From IMG/VR virus record IMGVR_UViG_3300027770_000025, positions 62,001 through 126,000 of that record: a stretch of DNA of 64,000 nucleotides; one strand, 5' to 3'. The notes beneath the pieces were generated by a model, which ran no database searches, was not told where the DNA came from, and worked only from the letters and a program-made list of their open reading frames with translations. Numbering within the stretch: position 1 is the stretch's first letter; every line of letters begins with the position of its first letter. Shown here piece after piece: positions 24,023 to 32,526 of the stretch. Made by a program: the position numbers and the translations under genes. The stretch comes from a virus.

Positions 24023-24053
24023 CAAAAAAACCAGACCTAATCAGATCTGGTTC
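24023..24053 (-). terminator. terminator of 24074
   Basis: ACCAGAC...TCTGGT stem. Confidence 0.8.
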
Positions 24054-24073
24054 GCATTCGGAATTGGTAAATG

Positions 24074-24268
24074 CTATTTAATAGTTTTCCAACCTATGAT
24101 TTTAATATCCTTTTCTCTTACCCCAATCCATAAGTCAGACTTATTACTCTTACCGTTAATCTTAACCGCTCTCATAGAACTAGAGTAGATAACAACAGTA
24201 TCTTTTGGTACAACTACACCGCTTACCTTAGAGCGTAGTTCTTTTTTAAGTATGACTGCTTGTTCCAT
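24074..24268 (-). CDS. small beta-barrel-like protein (64 aa)
   Basis: Start set at MEQAVILKKEL; the open frame upstream crosses a promoter-like AT-rich stretch. VVVPKDTVVIYSSSMRAVKI suggests a small barrel. Unknown. Confidence 0.5.
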   Translation of the reverse strand: MEQAVILKKELRSKVSGVVVPKDTVVIYSSSMRAVKINGKSNKSDLWIGVREKDIKIIGWKTIK

Positions 24269-24370
24269 ACCATAAATATAACAATTATATCTACGAAATA
24301 AAAATTTTACTAAGCATTTTTTTGTTAAAGTTTTTAGCCTACGCACGAGGTCCACGCTCCCGCACGTGCT

Positions 24371-24394
24371 TAGTATGTTAGCATCATACTATGT
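24371..24394. repeat. inverted repeat AGTATG-N7-CATACT
   Basis: Loop TTAGCAT. Confidence 0.6.
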
Positions 24395-24458
24395 TTAAAA
24401 GGGCCTACAAAAAAGGCCTACCCTAAGGCAGACCTAATTTACGGAAATGAAGTTTATC

Positions 24459-25553
24459 TTAGAAAGGACTTGGTACGAAGTTAGTCATATCAAAATCCTT
24501 TGTCATCATACGTGATGCTTCTACTTGAAGACGACGACGATCGTAATCAGCTATTCTGAAACCGTTGTCGTGGCTAGCGAAGTGTGTTACCCCGTTAATT
24601 AAATCCCAAACGGATGTACCGGTTTTAGCACCTTTCTTTTGACCGGTGGTAAATGTAATGGTGTCGATGTTTGCCGCATGAAATCTAGCACGTGTAGTGT
24701 GCAATGGCACCCAAGCTTCAAGTTCTTTATTGTCAGCATCAGAGAATGCTTTGAGCGAGTCGTGTGCACTTTCTAATTCGAATAGTGAAGCACGTGTGTT
24801 CATAGCTAATCTTAATCTGTTCTCGAACTCTAGTGGGCGGAAACCGCGGTCGGCTAAAAGATTTAATTGTGCCCAGAATGTTTCCATTGAGCGTCCGTCC
24901 ATTTGACCTAACGATAATGACTCTTCAAATGTTTTACCCATTAACCCGTTTGCACAAACTAATCGATGTAAGAATGGACTTACCATAAAGCCTCCGATAG
25001 GACTGTTGGTGAACGAGATACCTCCGTAAAATTCTTCGTCGGCTAAACCACTAATACCCCAGACATTCTTAGGTGATGATGTGTTTATAACCACGCCACC
25101 ATCATTGTTGACCGAGAAATCGTTTACCTCCAGACCATACTTATTAATGATGCTGGATGAGGTGTCGATGAACGTTTGATTTGAAATTAAATCACGTGGG
25201 TCCTTTTGGACGTTAATAATTTCCCTAGTATCGGGGTTAACCACTAGTGATAACGTTGTGCTACCCTTAGCCTGCACCGCCACCTTTAACCTGTTGATAA
25301 GTTGTTGACGTGCTTTGTCACCGAATGATGTGGTAAACGTTTTGTCAAATCCGACGGGTAAGCCAACCACTTTACAGATACCTTTAAAGGCATCGCGATT
25401 AATTTTAATTTGATGATCCTCCAACTTCAGAGTGGTGTCGTTGATGATTTCAATATCCTTGATGCTGACTTCTTTTCGGATAGGAGTTTTGTTAACTGCT
25501 ATCTTCGCTTTGTCATCGAAGGCTTGTTGTGATAATGTTTCAAATTTTGGCAT
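24459..25553 (-). CDS. DUF932-like phage protein
   Basis: 364 aa. FMVSPFLHRLVCANGLMG and VWDLINGVTHFASHD are the signatures of DUF932/phage-plasmid-like proteins, abundant cytoplasmic proteins of unknown function in many phages and plasmids. Own class I promoter 25580-25617. Confidence 0.65.
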   Translation of the reverse strand: MPKFETLSQQAFDDKAKIAVNKTPIRKEVSIKDIEIINDTTLKLEDHQIKINRDAFKGICKVVGLPVGFDKTFTTSFGDKARQQLINRLKVAVQAKGSTTLSLVVNPDTREIINVQKDPRDLISNQTFIDTSSSIINKYGLEVNDFSVNNDGGVVINTSSPKNVWGISGLADEEFYGGISFTNSPIGGFMVSPFLHRLVCANGLMGKTFEESLSLGQMDGRSMETFWAQLNLLADRGFRPLEFENRLRLAMNTRASLFELESAHDSLKAFSDADNKELEAWVPLHTTRARFHAANIDTITFTTGQKKGAKTGTSVWDLINGVTHFASHDNGFRIADYDRRRLQVEASRMMTKDFDMTNFVPSPF

Positions 25554-25579
25554 ATGGCTTTTATTTTTATTTGGTTTCT

Positions 25580-25617
25580 ACAAAGATAAGAATTATGTAC
25601 GGGATAAAAAAATAAAA
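25580..25617 (-). promoter_or_regulatory. class I promoter
   Basis: Drives 25553; TATCCCG, TCTTATCTTTGT. Confidence 0.8.
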
Positions 25618-25626
25618 AGACGGGTT

Positions 25627-26634
25627 TTATAACCCGTCCTCCTCTTCCTCTTTAGCAAAACCAAAGAGAGTGTCAAATGCGTTTCCTTCGCTTTCGATTA
25701 GAGTACGCTCGTGGCTTAAAGCCTCTCTGGCATTCTCATCGTTGCTGAAACGTTTTAAATCATACTCAACATCACCCGTTGCAGATAGAGAATAGAACAT
25801 TCGTTTGTTAACAGGACCACGTCTGTTCTTGTTAAACATCATATACTGGCTGCCTGTTGCTTGATCGTAGCGTAACTCAAGCATACCAGTGGTATTATGC
25901 TTAAGCTTATTAGAACCGACGAAAACGCCTCCTTTTGTAACCTGTTGGATAGCAATAAAGGTTGTGTGGGTTTTAGTATCGTTTCCTGCAAGGTTGTGAG
26001 AGATCATTAGGTCGATCAGCCATTTTTCAGAACCGGTAGAGGTTAGTTTTAGTACCTCCTTAATATCTTCTTGTACCTCGGCAAAAGAGTCAATTAGTAC
26101 TACGTCGTAACCAGGTTTTAAAGCACTCTCAATTACAGTCTTAGGATTGCTGTCGCAATATTCTCCTGTAAATAGAATATCAACCTCGCCGAACTTGGGG
26201 TAACGCTGAACGTATCCATAAAGATCGATCCTTGTCATTTCAGCAGATATGAATAACACCCGATAGCCGTTGGCTGCCAGGTCGGAAAGAATATCTAACG
26301 ACACTGTGGATTTACCCACACCAGGATCGCCGATTAACATGAAGTTACAGGCCTTAGGTATTCCTCCATCGGAGGTGAACACCTGATCTACAGGTTTACC
26401 TGTCTTCATAGGAATGAATAGATCTGGTGAGAAGTATTGCCCACTCATGCGAACCAACTCCAGCGGCTTCTCGATAAATGCCGGTGGTGGTACATTGGCA
26501 CTTACTTGGGAAAGCGGAGGTAGTCCTTGATCTTGTCTTTTTCTAGCAGCAGCTAATCTGACTGCATCTGCGATACGAGCCTTAGCCTCATCGCTCATAG
26601 GTTTTCTTAGTCCTGTTGGTTCTTTGTGTGCCAT
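25627..26634 (-). CDS. RecA/RadA-superfamily ATPase
   Basis: 335 aa from MAHKEPTGLRK. Walker A GDPGVGKST, then VLFISAEM, Walker B VVLIDSFAEV, and TTFIAIQQVTKGG: the order seen in RadA/DnaB-type RecA folds. A zinc finger or Lon-like domain is absent. Likely acts on DNA (recombination, loading or helicase). Among the largest genes in the class I array. Confidence 0.75.
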   Translation of the reverse strand: MAHKEPTGLRKPMSDEAKARIADAVRLAAARKRQDQGLPPLSQVSANVPPPAFIEKPLELVRMSGQYFSPDLFIPMKTGKPVDQVFTSDGGIPKACNFMLIGDPGVGKSTVSLDILSDLAANGYRVLFISAEMTRIDLYGYVQRYPKFGEVDILFTGEYCDSNPKTVIESALKPGYDVVLIDSFAEVQEDIKEVLKLTSTGSEKWLIDLMISHNLAGNDTKTHTTFIAIQQVTKGGVFVGSNKLKHNTTGMLELRYDQATGSQYMMFNKNRRGPVNKRMFYSLSATGDVEYDLKRFSNDENAREALSHERTLIESEGNAFDTLFGFAKEEEEDGL

Positions 26635-26659
26635 CTTATATTGTTTTGATTGGTTATGG

Positions 26660-26697
26660 TGCAAGAATAATATTTCTAACCGGGGTAAAAAAATAAA
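26660..26697 (-). promoter_or_regulatory. class I promoter
   Basis: Drives the RecA-like gene; TACCCCG, -7 TATTATTCTTGC. Confidence 0.7.
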
Positions 26698-26724
26698 TTG
26701 GGGTTAATTTTAAAAATATTTTTA

Positions 26725-26934
26725 TTAACCCATTGTGGAGTAGTTAACCCTGTCCTTATACCTTCTAACCTTACCGTTACCTAGGTAAACATTTAGAACA
26801 CCCCCATTCCATAATGCCATCTGAACCGGTACCCCAACATCAATAGTAATAAAGTTATATTGGTCTTTGTAAACTTTAATGCGGTTGTATTCTATCCGAA
26901 CCACACCGCAATTAATAATTTTTGGATCCCACAT
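26725..26934 (-). CDS. hypothetical beta-rich protein
   Basis: 69 aa, MWDPKIINCGVVRIEYN; strands throughout. Class I promoter 26959-26995. Unknown. Confidence 0.5.
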   Translation of the reverse strand: MWDPKIINCGVVRIEYNRIKVYKDQYNFITIDVGVPVQMALWNGGVLNVYLGNGKVRRYKDRVNYSTMG

Positions 26935-26958
26935 AGTTGATTGGTTTTATGTTTATGA

Positions 26959-26995
26959 TGTAAATATAATAGATCCAACCGAGGTAAAAAAATAT
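26959..26995 (-). promoter_or_regulatory. class I promoter
   Basis: Drives 26934; TACCTCG, TATTATATTTAC. Confidence 0.7.
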
Positions 26996-26999
26996 TTCA

Positions 27000-27008
27000 G
27001 ATATATAG
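27000..27008 (+). promoter_or_regulatory. class II box GATATATAG
   Basis: Before the transglycosylase gene 27027. Confidence 0.65.
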
Positions 27009-27026
27009 TTCAATATAATTATTAAT

Positions 27027-27899
27027 ATGGATAAGATAAAAAGTTTTAAAGAGTTTACTCTTAACGAAAAAGGAAGTGCATTAGGTTTTCTAGGTGGTAT
27101 TCTAACTGGGAATATTGACATCTTCGATAAACCAGATCAATGGTCCGGTATAGGATCACCAATAACCGGCGATGGGGATCTGCCCAATTCTAACACCGTG
27201 GCATCTGGTCCAAATACCATAGGAGCATTAGCACCAGGTTCTTATACACCATCAGGAACTTATACAGCAACACCAGGTAATGATGACTTTGCTCTTTATA
27301 TGCAGCACCAACAAGGCATAGCAGGAGCAGCGGGTCTAGTTAAAGCACTTAACGGAACTGGTAATATGCATCCAGAAACAGTTAAAACTAAAAGCGGAAC
27401 TAGATACGCAAACCTAGTTAAGAACGTACCTTCTGATAGACCACAAGTTAAGAGAGATATTATAGCATCATTAGACAAAGGAGACCAAAAAACTGCAGCA
27501 GGACTATTCCTTAATATGTGGAAAGAGAAATGGTTTTCTAAGCAAAAGCAGGCTAAGACCGCTATCAACCTTCCCAAAAATGCTACGGTAAAAGATGCTA
27601 TCACTAAAGCATCTTCCAAATACAGTGTGCCCTTTGATTTTGCTATTACTGTTGCTATTATAGAATCAGGTTTAAATCCAGCTGCACACGGAGCAACATA
27701 CAAAGGTCTATATGCAATGAAACCCAGTAGCAACTACAGCGGATTGGTTACTCCTATGGGAAACAATTGGGCAGATCCCTATGTTAATGCAGAAAATGGT
27801 ATTAAGTTATTAAAAAATAACATTGCTCAATTCAAGAAAAGTTTAGGTAACGATTGGGCTTCTCTTAAAGTTGGAAGTTGGGCAAACAACTTAGCTTAA
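27027..27899 (+). CDS. CTS-tagged lytic transglycosylase-like protein
   Basis: 290 aa. Tag MDKIKSFKEF, then TLNEKG as processing site. Gly/Pro/Thr-rich linker to about residue 90. The C-terminal domain (from about residue 195) is SLT-like: ITVAIIESGLNPAAHG with Glu213 as catalytic acid, then GLYAMKPSSN and a closing helix. The fold cleaves peptidoglycan between MurNAc and GlcNAc. With the tag it fits an internal head protein that would open the wall during DNA entry, as T7 gp16 does. Lone plus-strand gene with its own GATATATAG. Confidence 0.75.
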   Translation: MDKIKSFKEFTLNEKGSALGFLGGILTGNIDIFDKPDQWSGIGSPITGDGDLPNSNTVASGPNTIGALAPGSYTPSGTYTATPGNDDFALYMQHQQGIAGAAGLVKALNGTGNMHPETVKTKSGTRYANLVKNVPSDRPQVKRDIIASLDKGDQKTAAGLFLNMWKEKWFSKQKQAKTAINLPKNATVKDAITKASSKYSVPFDFAITVAIIESGLNPAAHGATYKGLYAMKPSSNYSGLVTPMGNNWADPYVNAENGIKLLKNNIAQFKKSLGNDWASLKVGSWANNLA

Positions 27900-27919
27900 T
27901 TTTCCACGCAACCACAGAG

Positions 27920-27940
27920 CAGGAACGTTGACAACGGTTT
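27920..27940 (+). repeat. palindromic element
   Basis: Just after the transglycosylase gene stop, before terminator 27980. Confidence 0.7.
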
Positions 27941-27979
27941 CACCCACTACATCATACTTTTTCCCAATTATTAAACACA

Positions 27980-28012
27980 ACAAAAAACCCAAGTCCTTTC
28001 GAACTTGGGTCC
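27980..28012 (-). terminator. terminator of 28047
   Basis: ACCCAAGT/ACTTGGGT stem. Confidence 0.85.
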
Positions 28013-28046
28013 GGAGTCGAATAGTAAACTCCTTTAACCAACCAAC

Positions 28047-28475
28047 CTATTCAGCTTCTTTTATAAGTATATTTTCTAGTAATTTAGCTTGGCGTACATC
28101 TTCATGCGCATCTACACATAGCCACTCACCTGCTGCAGTGAAGACGTATCCATATTCTTCAACATCGCTATTAATGAAATCCTCCACACTGTCGTGGTCT
28201 CTAATCTCTAAATCCTCTCGACGGTCACGGTGATAAGCTACCACGATACCGTCTGCTGGTGAACCGAAATTATGAGTAACCCCTTCAGGTATTTCTACAT
28301 TTTTATTTAATGAAGAAATTGATCCTAATTTGATTAACGATTCAATTTTCTCTTGTGTTCGGAAATGATCTAATAAGATTCTGCCATTATTAGACGGGTA
28401 GCCGTCCCAGTGACAGTAAATTGAACGTACTTTTCCTGTTTGATCTTCGATTGCGATTCTTGAGCGTGTTGCCAT
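28047..28475 (-). CDS. conserved phage/bacterial hypothetical (MATRSRI family)
   Basis: 142 aa. MATRSRIAIEDQTGKVRSIY and CHWDGYPSNNG define a family widespread in phages; function unknown. Own promoter and terminator; trailer carries GGTTGGTTGG. Confidence 0.7.
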   Translation of the reverse strand: MATRSRIAIEDQTGKVRSIYCHWDGYPSNNGRILLDHFRTQEKIESLIKLGSISSLNKNVEIPEGVTHNFGSPADGIVVAYHRDRREDLEIRDHDSVEDFINSDVEEYGYVFTAAGEWLCVDAHEDVRQAKLLENILIKEAE

Positions 28476-28503
28476 AGTTATAATTGTTTTAGTTGGTTAG
28501 TGA

Positions 28504-28540
28504 TGCAAATATAAGATACATGTTCGGGATAAAAAAATAT
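28504..28540 (-). promoter_or_regulatory. class I promoter
   Basis: Drives 28475; TATCCCG, TCTTATATTTGC. Confidence 0.85.
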
Positions 28541-28547
28541 TTTCTAA

Positions 28548-28922
28548 TTATTTACTGTAAACTTTATTACCTAAGCTTACCAACTTACCGAATCTCATAC
28601 CATCGGCAACAGAACCTTGAAACATCCAGTTAGGTGTTACCCTTGGGTTATAAGAAACTTTTTCTGAATCGTTCATGACTGTTAAACCCACATGGTCTAT
28701 GATTTCTATCTCATCACACAGTATCCAAGAGCAGACAGTTTTGTTTGCTCCTTTGAATATTTTAAGTGCTGTAGTCTTTTGATTCTTTAACACACATCCA
28801 GTCATTACGAGTTGAACCTCTTCCGGTGAGTGATAGGAGATGCCGCCGTTGGGTCTTTCTATCTTCCACTTCATAAAGTTTTTGCCTGCTCCTAAATTAA
28901 ATCTGACTCTGATGGTTTTCAT
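28548..28922 (-). CDS. hypothetical protein
   Basis: 124 aa from MKTIRVRFNLGAGKNF; upstream in-frame codons run through the promoter. Beta-rich; WKIERPNGGISYHSPEEVQL recalls small phage proteins of unknown role. Confidence 0.6.
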   Translation of the reverse strand: MKTIRVRFNLGAGKNFMKWKIERPNGGISYHSPEEVQLVMTGCVLKNQKTTALKIFKGANKTVCSWILCDEIEIIDHVGLTVMNDSEKVSYNPRVTPNWMFQGSVADGMRFGKLVSLGNKVYSK

Positions 28923-28946
28923 ATGGCTGAGGTTTGATTGGTTAAC

Positions 28947-28984
28947 GTAAAGATAAGATACATGACCGGGATAAAAAAATAAAT
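28947..28984 (-). promoter_or_regulatory. class I promoter
   Basis: Drives 28922; TATCCCG, TCTTATCTTTAC. Confidence 0.8.
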
Positions 28985-28986
28985 TC

Positions 28987-29382
28987 TTATAATTCTGCAG
29001 TGAATCTACATTCACCATTATCTTCCACACATTTCTTAATTTTGTTTCCTAAGTGAAGCCTTGCATAACTATCCATAATTGTTGAATACTTTGCTTCAGC
29101 AACCCCGAGCTGTTTAGCGAGCACATTAGGATTGTAACCGTTGGATGAACTAAACACCTCATCCAATTTAGACTTAAACTCTCCTAAGTCGGTAATGCAG
29201 GTTTGAATACCTTCGTTGATTGACTCAAGATCTTCTTTATTAAAGAAGTATTCTAATTCGTAAATTTCTCCATCGTCATCTTGCAATTCAATTTCTGAAC
29301 CACCGAAGTTGTTAGCATCGTCCGAGCTTTGTACGCCAAACCAGAATTTACCTTCTATGTCTCCTTGATAGTAACGTCCCAT
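28987..29382 (-). CDS. conserved hypothetical (MGRYYxGDIEGKFWFGVQ family)
   Basis: 131 aa. The N-terminus is characteristic of a family in phages and bacteria without assigned function. The middle is coiled-coil-like. Class I promoter 29410-29447. Confidence 0.7.
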   Translation of the reverse strand: MGRYYQGDIEGKFWFGVQSSDDANNFGGSEIELQDDDGEIYELEYFFNKEDLESINEGIQTCITDLGEFKSKLDEVFSSSNGYNPNVLAKQLGVAEAKYSTIMDSYARLHLGNKIKKCVEDNGECRFTAEL

Positions 29383-29409
29383 TTGATTAATTTTTTAGTT
29401 GGTTAATAA

Positions 29410-29447
29410 TACAAAAATAAGATTCCTAATCGGGATAAAAAAATAAA
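29410..29447 (-). promoter_or_regulatory. class I promoter
   Basis: Drives 29382; TATCCCG, TCTTATTTTTGT. Confidence 0.8.
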
Positions 29448-29451
29448 ACAC

Positions 29452-29485
29452 AAAAAAAAATCCTAAGATGTTATCTTAGGACTTT
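29452..29485 (-). terminator. terminator of 29507
   Basis: TCCTAAGAT/ATCTTAGGA stem. Confidence 0.85.
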
Positions 29486-29506
29486 AGAAGTAGTTGTGCT
29501 TAGTAA

Positions 29507-29743
29507 TTAAGCCGTAACTGCTTTACGAGGGTTGGTCATTTTGAATGCTTGGTTAACAATCTTCATGTTAGAATACTTACCAGAAAGTACTTCACTAACT
29601 GTGCTTGAAGCATATCCAGTTTTAGCTGAAATGATTGCTTGGTCTCCTCTACGGATTTTTGAAGCAATAACCATCATTTTTTGTTCGTAGCTCATCTTGC
29701 TAGAACTTTTGGCTTTAGTAGCCACACTCTTAATTTTGTTCAT
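29507..29743 (-). CDS. small HTH DNA-binding protein
   Basis: 78 aa. A basic N-terminal tail is followed by a helix-turn-helix: DQAIISAKTGYASSTVSEVL, with recognition helix SSTVSEVLSGK as in Cro/XRE repressors. A candidate regulator of the repeated promoters or palindromes in this region, though no binding evidence exists. Lacks a clear class I promoter. Confidence 0.65.
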   Translation of the reverse strand: MNKIKSVATKAKSSSKMSYEQKMMVIASKIRRGDQAIISAKTGYASSTVSEVLSGKYSNMKIVNQAFKMTNPRKAVTA

Positions 29744-29832
29744 GATAAAAGGTTTTAATTAAATTTACATGTATTATAGCAGGAAAACGTGAAAAAGTTT
29801 CTGATGCTGTCTTTCGGATGATGCCATCAGAC

Positions 29833-29854
29833 GGAACGGTGTCAACGTTCCCGC
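29833..29854 (-). repeat. palindromic element
   Basis: GGAACGGTGTCAACGTTCC, best outer symmetry of the set; upstream of the HTH gene. Confidence 0.7.
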
Positions 29855-29889
29855 GGTCTGTCTATGATTTTGGATTTAGTCAAATCCCA

Positions 29890-29921
29890 CAAAAAACCCC
29901 CGGACTTTTGGACCGAGGGCT
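29890..29921 (-). terminator. terminator of 29944
   Basis: CCCCCGG...CCGAGGG stem. Confidence 0.75.
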
Positions 29922-29943
29922 AATTGCTTTGTAACCAAACAAA

Positions 29944-30216
29944 CTACTTAACCAATTTCTGTGTCTTTAAGTGTGTGTAAACATCTTTAAGTTTTGTGTA
30001 ATCCATGCTTTGGGTTTCATCTAAAAGAGTCTCGATGGCATCTGAACCTAAGTCCATCTCCAATTCGCTCTCTTTCCAATTCTTATCTAACATTAGGTAT
30101 CCAAGACCACAGAGTATGTTAAGATCCGCCGAGCTAATAAATTCATTGAGAGAATCCCTCATTATAATATCGTTTACCAACTTACTCTGATTGTTATGTA
30201 GCTCCTGCGTTTTCAT
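29944..30216 (-). CDS. hypothetical helical protein
   Basis: 90 aa, acidic, all-helical. Last gene of a four-gene operon from promoter 31106-31144, followed by terminator 29890-29921. Confidence 0.55.
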   Translation of the reverse strand: MKTQELHNNQSKLVNDIIMRDSLNEFISSADLNILCGLGYLMLDKNWKESELEMDLGSDAIETLLDETQSMDYTKLKDVYTHLKTQKLVK

Positions 30217-30217
30217 C

Positions 30218-30484
30218 TTAGTCTTCCTTAGATGTCTTACCCGAGCCTATTCTCGAATAACTTAAATAAGTTAATATTAGGACTGACCCGATATAACTTT
30301 TAACCGATGTTGTGATTCCGATCCCCATTAACTGTAAACCCCAGATAAGTAACATCGGGATTAATGCAAATGCCACTATGACCAATGCACCTAGGATAAC
30401 TGCTATTGCGATTGTTCCCTTTGAGTTTAACGATCCTTCTGCGATCTTTTTAAATATTTTTGCTAAATTCTTTTTCATATTCAA
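30218..30484 (-). CDS. two-helix membrane protein
   Basis: 88 aa. Two hydrophobic helices (IAIAVILGALVIVAFALIPM; SYIGSVLILTYLSY). Met at 30478 is an alternative start. In the operon of 30749. Confidence 0.6.
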   Translation of the reverse strand: MNMKKNLAKIFKKIAEGSLNSKGTIAIAVILGALVIVAFALIPMLLIWGLQLMGIGITTSVKSYIGSVLILTYLSYSRIGSGKTSKED

Positions 30485-30488
30485 TTTT

Positions 30489-30740
30489 TTAAATTTCCCA
30501 AGGCTGTCTGCCGGAACCGTTGGTCCAGACAGATACGTCGTTAATTAGTATTTCCACGATAGGGCCGTATTGTGCTATTTTGGCCTCTGTGTTCATTCTT
30601 TTAATATAAGCCCCTGGTCTCTTCACTTTATCATAAACGAAAACTTTTCCTCTTTCGTGAATGGCTTTTACTGTGGATCCTCCTGGCTGTAAGCTTAGAG
30701 GGTTAGTTCTGTAGTTGTCGTTTACGTGTAATTCTGACAT
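30489..30740 (-). CDS. hypothetical beta-rich protein
   Basis: 83 aa, short strands and loops (LQPGGSTVKAIHERGKVFVY). Second gene of the operon. Unknown. Confidence 0.55.
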   Translation of the reverse strand: MSELHVNDNYRTNPLSLQPGGSTVKAIHERGKVFVYDKVKRPGAYIKRMNTEAKIAQYGPIVEILINDVSVWTNGSGRQPWEI

Positions 30741-30748
30741 ATTGTATT

Positions 30749-31084
30749 TTAGCTAAATGGATCTAGATCCGGGTTAGGTATTAATTTCCAGCTCTTCTCC
30801 GCTCCTGGGGATCTGGCTAGCATTATATTAGTGGACTCCTCCTTAAGTTTCACTAGAGCCTCATCATATTTACCATCTTTGATAAGGGTGTTAATATCTT
30901 TACATGCAGGGATAGGTAACTCTACCTGATAGACAACTGCGTGGCGGTGTCTGTTGGCATTTGCTCTTAGTACCATCATGCTTAGTTCTCTAGGATCAAC
31001 TTCGAATCCTTCTATTGCTGCATTGAAAGTAACTGGTCTGAAGCTTTCAATTCCGTGTGCGTCTGCTATTCCGTAGTATTTCAT
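30749..31084 (-). CDS. conserved phage hypothetical
   Basis: 111 aa. MKYYGIADAHGIESF, then LRANANRHRHAVVYQV, is a recurring phage motif; no function known. First gene after class I promoter 31106-31144. Confidence 0.6.
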   Translation of the reverse strand: MKYYGIADAHGIESFRPVTFNAAIEGFEVDPRELSMMVLRANANRHRHAVVYQVELPIPACKDINTLIKDGKYDEALVKLKEESTNIMLARSPGAEKSWKLIPNPDLDPFS

Positions 31085-31105
31085 GGTTTGGTTGTTGGTT
31101 ATATT

Positions 31106-31144
31106 TACAAAGATAATATATCTTCTCGTGATAAAAAAATAAAA
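31106..31144 (-). promoter_or_regulatory. class I promoter
   Basis: Drives operon 31084-29944; TATCACG, ATTATCTTTGT. Confidence 0.75.
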
Positions 31145-31213
31145 CCCAATAAAAAAGGAGGTGCTTTTTAGAACACGCTCCTTAGTTTTGAAAATTGGGC
31201 TATGATCTATATA

Positions 31214-31522
31214 TTACGTGTTCCAATACTTTTTTTTGATTTCTAGCAAATAACTCCAAGGTAGATAATGATAGTAGAGAAAGAATCTCTCATACTCTTC
31301 TGGGGTGGGCTTAGTTAACTCGCCTAAACACCAACTTCTAACTAGATCTTCCCTAAGCTTATCTTTCTCTGTTTTTATGGCTAATAATCTCGTAGCTCTG
31401 GCTAGGAACCTCGCCGACGTTCCACCTCGTCTTCTCGATTCTCTTCGAATGATGACGGTTTTTTTAAGAGTCCGAATCACCCTTAGTAAGGTCCTTATAA
31501 GCTTGTGATCTTTTAAATTCAT
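31214..31522 (-). CDS. basic hypothetical protein
   Basis: 102 aa; Arg/Lys-rich N-terminal half (RRESRRRGGTSARFLARATR) suggests nucleic-acid binding. Overlaps the end of the preceding gene by 59 nt in another frame, so its true start may lie further in. Confidence 0.45.
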   Translation of the reverse strand: MNLKDHKLIRTLLRVIRTLKKTVIIRRESRRRGGTSARFLARATRLLAIKTEKDKLREDLVRSWCLGELTKPTPEEYERFFLYYHYLPWSYLLEIKKKYWNT

Positions 31523-31670
31523 CGATTCTTTTTTGTAATGATGCTAAGCTTATTGAAACCCTATTCTCTAGCACCTTAGCTTTTATTTCAGCGGGATTTA
31601 GGTTTCCCTTTTGTGCTAGATGATCTGATATTATATTAAATATCAGATCTGATTCGTTGTTTTCGTACAT
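31464..31670 (-). CDS. small helical protein
   Basis: 68 aa; looks like a short winged-helix-like stretch (LNPAEIKAKVLENRVSISLA). Part of the long operon behind promoter 33980-34017. Confidence 0.5.
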   Translation of the reverse strand: MYENNESDLIFNIISDHLAQKGNLNPAEIKAKVLENRVSISLASLQKRIDEFKRSQAYKDLTKGDSDS

Positions 31671-31682
31671 TGTCTGGTCTGG

Positions 31683-31880
31683 TTATTTTTCTGCCTTCTC
31701 TTCGGTCGTAAGAATACTAATGCTATGCATTAAGATTGTTAATCTGTCCTCCGGGTTAATGTTAGAAGAGTTTAGTGCTTTCTTAAGTGCTATTGCCTGA
31801 AGATAAATTGTTCGAGCAGTCTTTTCAACTTCTTTTCTGTAGTTCTGTAAAAGAGCTTCTGTCTTTGGATCTGTAATCAT
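31683..31880 (-). CDS. small helical protein
   Basis: 65 aa, coiled-coil composition. Operon gene; function unknown. Confidence 0.5.
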   Translation of the reverse strand: MITDPKTEALLQNYRKEVEKTARTIYLQAIALKKALNSSNINPEDRLTILMHSISILTTEEKAEK

Positions 31881-31885
31881 TATAA

Positions 31886-32203
31886 CTATTTCTTTTTATT
31901 TTTATTCGTTTTATTGCACCTGGTCTTGATGCAGACCATATCCTCCTTAGTAACCATAATGATCTTTGGTTTTATCTTAACAGTATCATCGGATTCCCAA
32001 ATCTTAGCGGTAAGGATAGACATGCTATCACCCTTCACCAGATACAATGTATCCATTCGATTTGTGGGTTGTGCAAATTCTGCAAAACTGGGTTCTGGAA
32101 ATTCTCTGTGTCTTCCCGTTGATCGCTGGCCCACAGGACCGCTGGTTGTCTTGCAAGCGGTAAGTGCTAATGCAAAAAATATGATAATGATTTTACTTTT
32201 CAT
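31886..32203 (-). CDS. lipoprotein
   Basis: 105 aa. Signal peptide MKSKIIIIFFALALTAC with lipobox LTAC (Cys17), so it should be lipid-anchored in the host envelope. The mature part is short with a Lys-rich end. Envelope lipoproteins in phages can block superinfection; that is conjecture here. Confidence 0.7.
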   Translation of the reverse strand: MKSKIIIIFFALALTACKTTSGPVGQRSTGRHREFPEPSFAEFAQPTNRMDTLYLVKGDSMSILTAKIWESDDTVKIKPKIIMVTKEDMVCIKTRCNKTNKNKKK

Positions 32204-32212
32204 TTTATAACT

Positions 32213-32521
32213 TTATAATAACAGTTCCTTTTGTACACTATTATCAGGGGTGATTTCAAATCCAGGCATATGCTTATCCACAAAAGATTTAATGAATTGG
32301 CATCTTTCATATTCTTCCTTAATGACAAATAGCGCCATCATACGGTTAATAGCCTTTTGTATCTCTTTAGGATTTGTACCATTTATAGCTTCTTGCCCGT
32401 CTGTAATCAACATCTCATAGGCTTCATAGCATCCTGCAACAAACTCTTTCTTGGATCTTTCGACGAGCTGTTTATTAAGCTCGTTGTGAATTCCTTCTTG
32501 ATCGTCTTCTTCTTCAAACAT
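32213..32521 (-). CDS. hypothetical helical protein
   Basis: 102 aa, acidic start then helices (EIQKAINRMMALFVIKEEYE). Operon gene, unknown. Confidence 0.55.
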   Translation of the reverse strand: MFEEEDDQEGIHNELNKQLVERSKKEFVAGCYEAYEMLITDGQEAINGTNPKEIQKAINRMMALFVIKEEYERCQFIKSFVDKHMPGFEITPDNSVQKELLL

Positions 32522-32526
32522 GATTA

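Noticed and set aside
20062-26664. Protein starts reading MHHNQ or MLYNQ before several genes
   Set aside because: These residues are translations of the class I leader (ATAACCAA); real starts are 30 nt further in.
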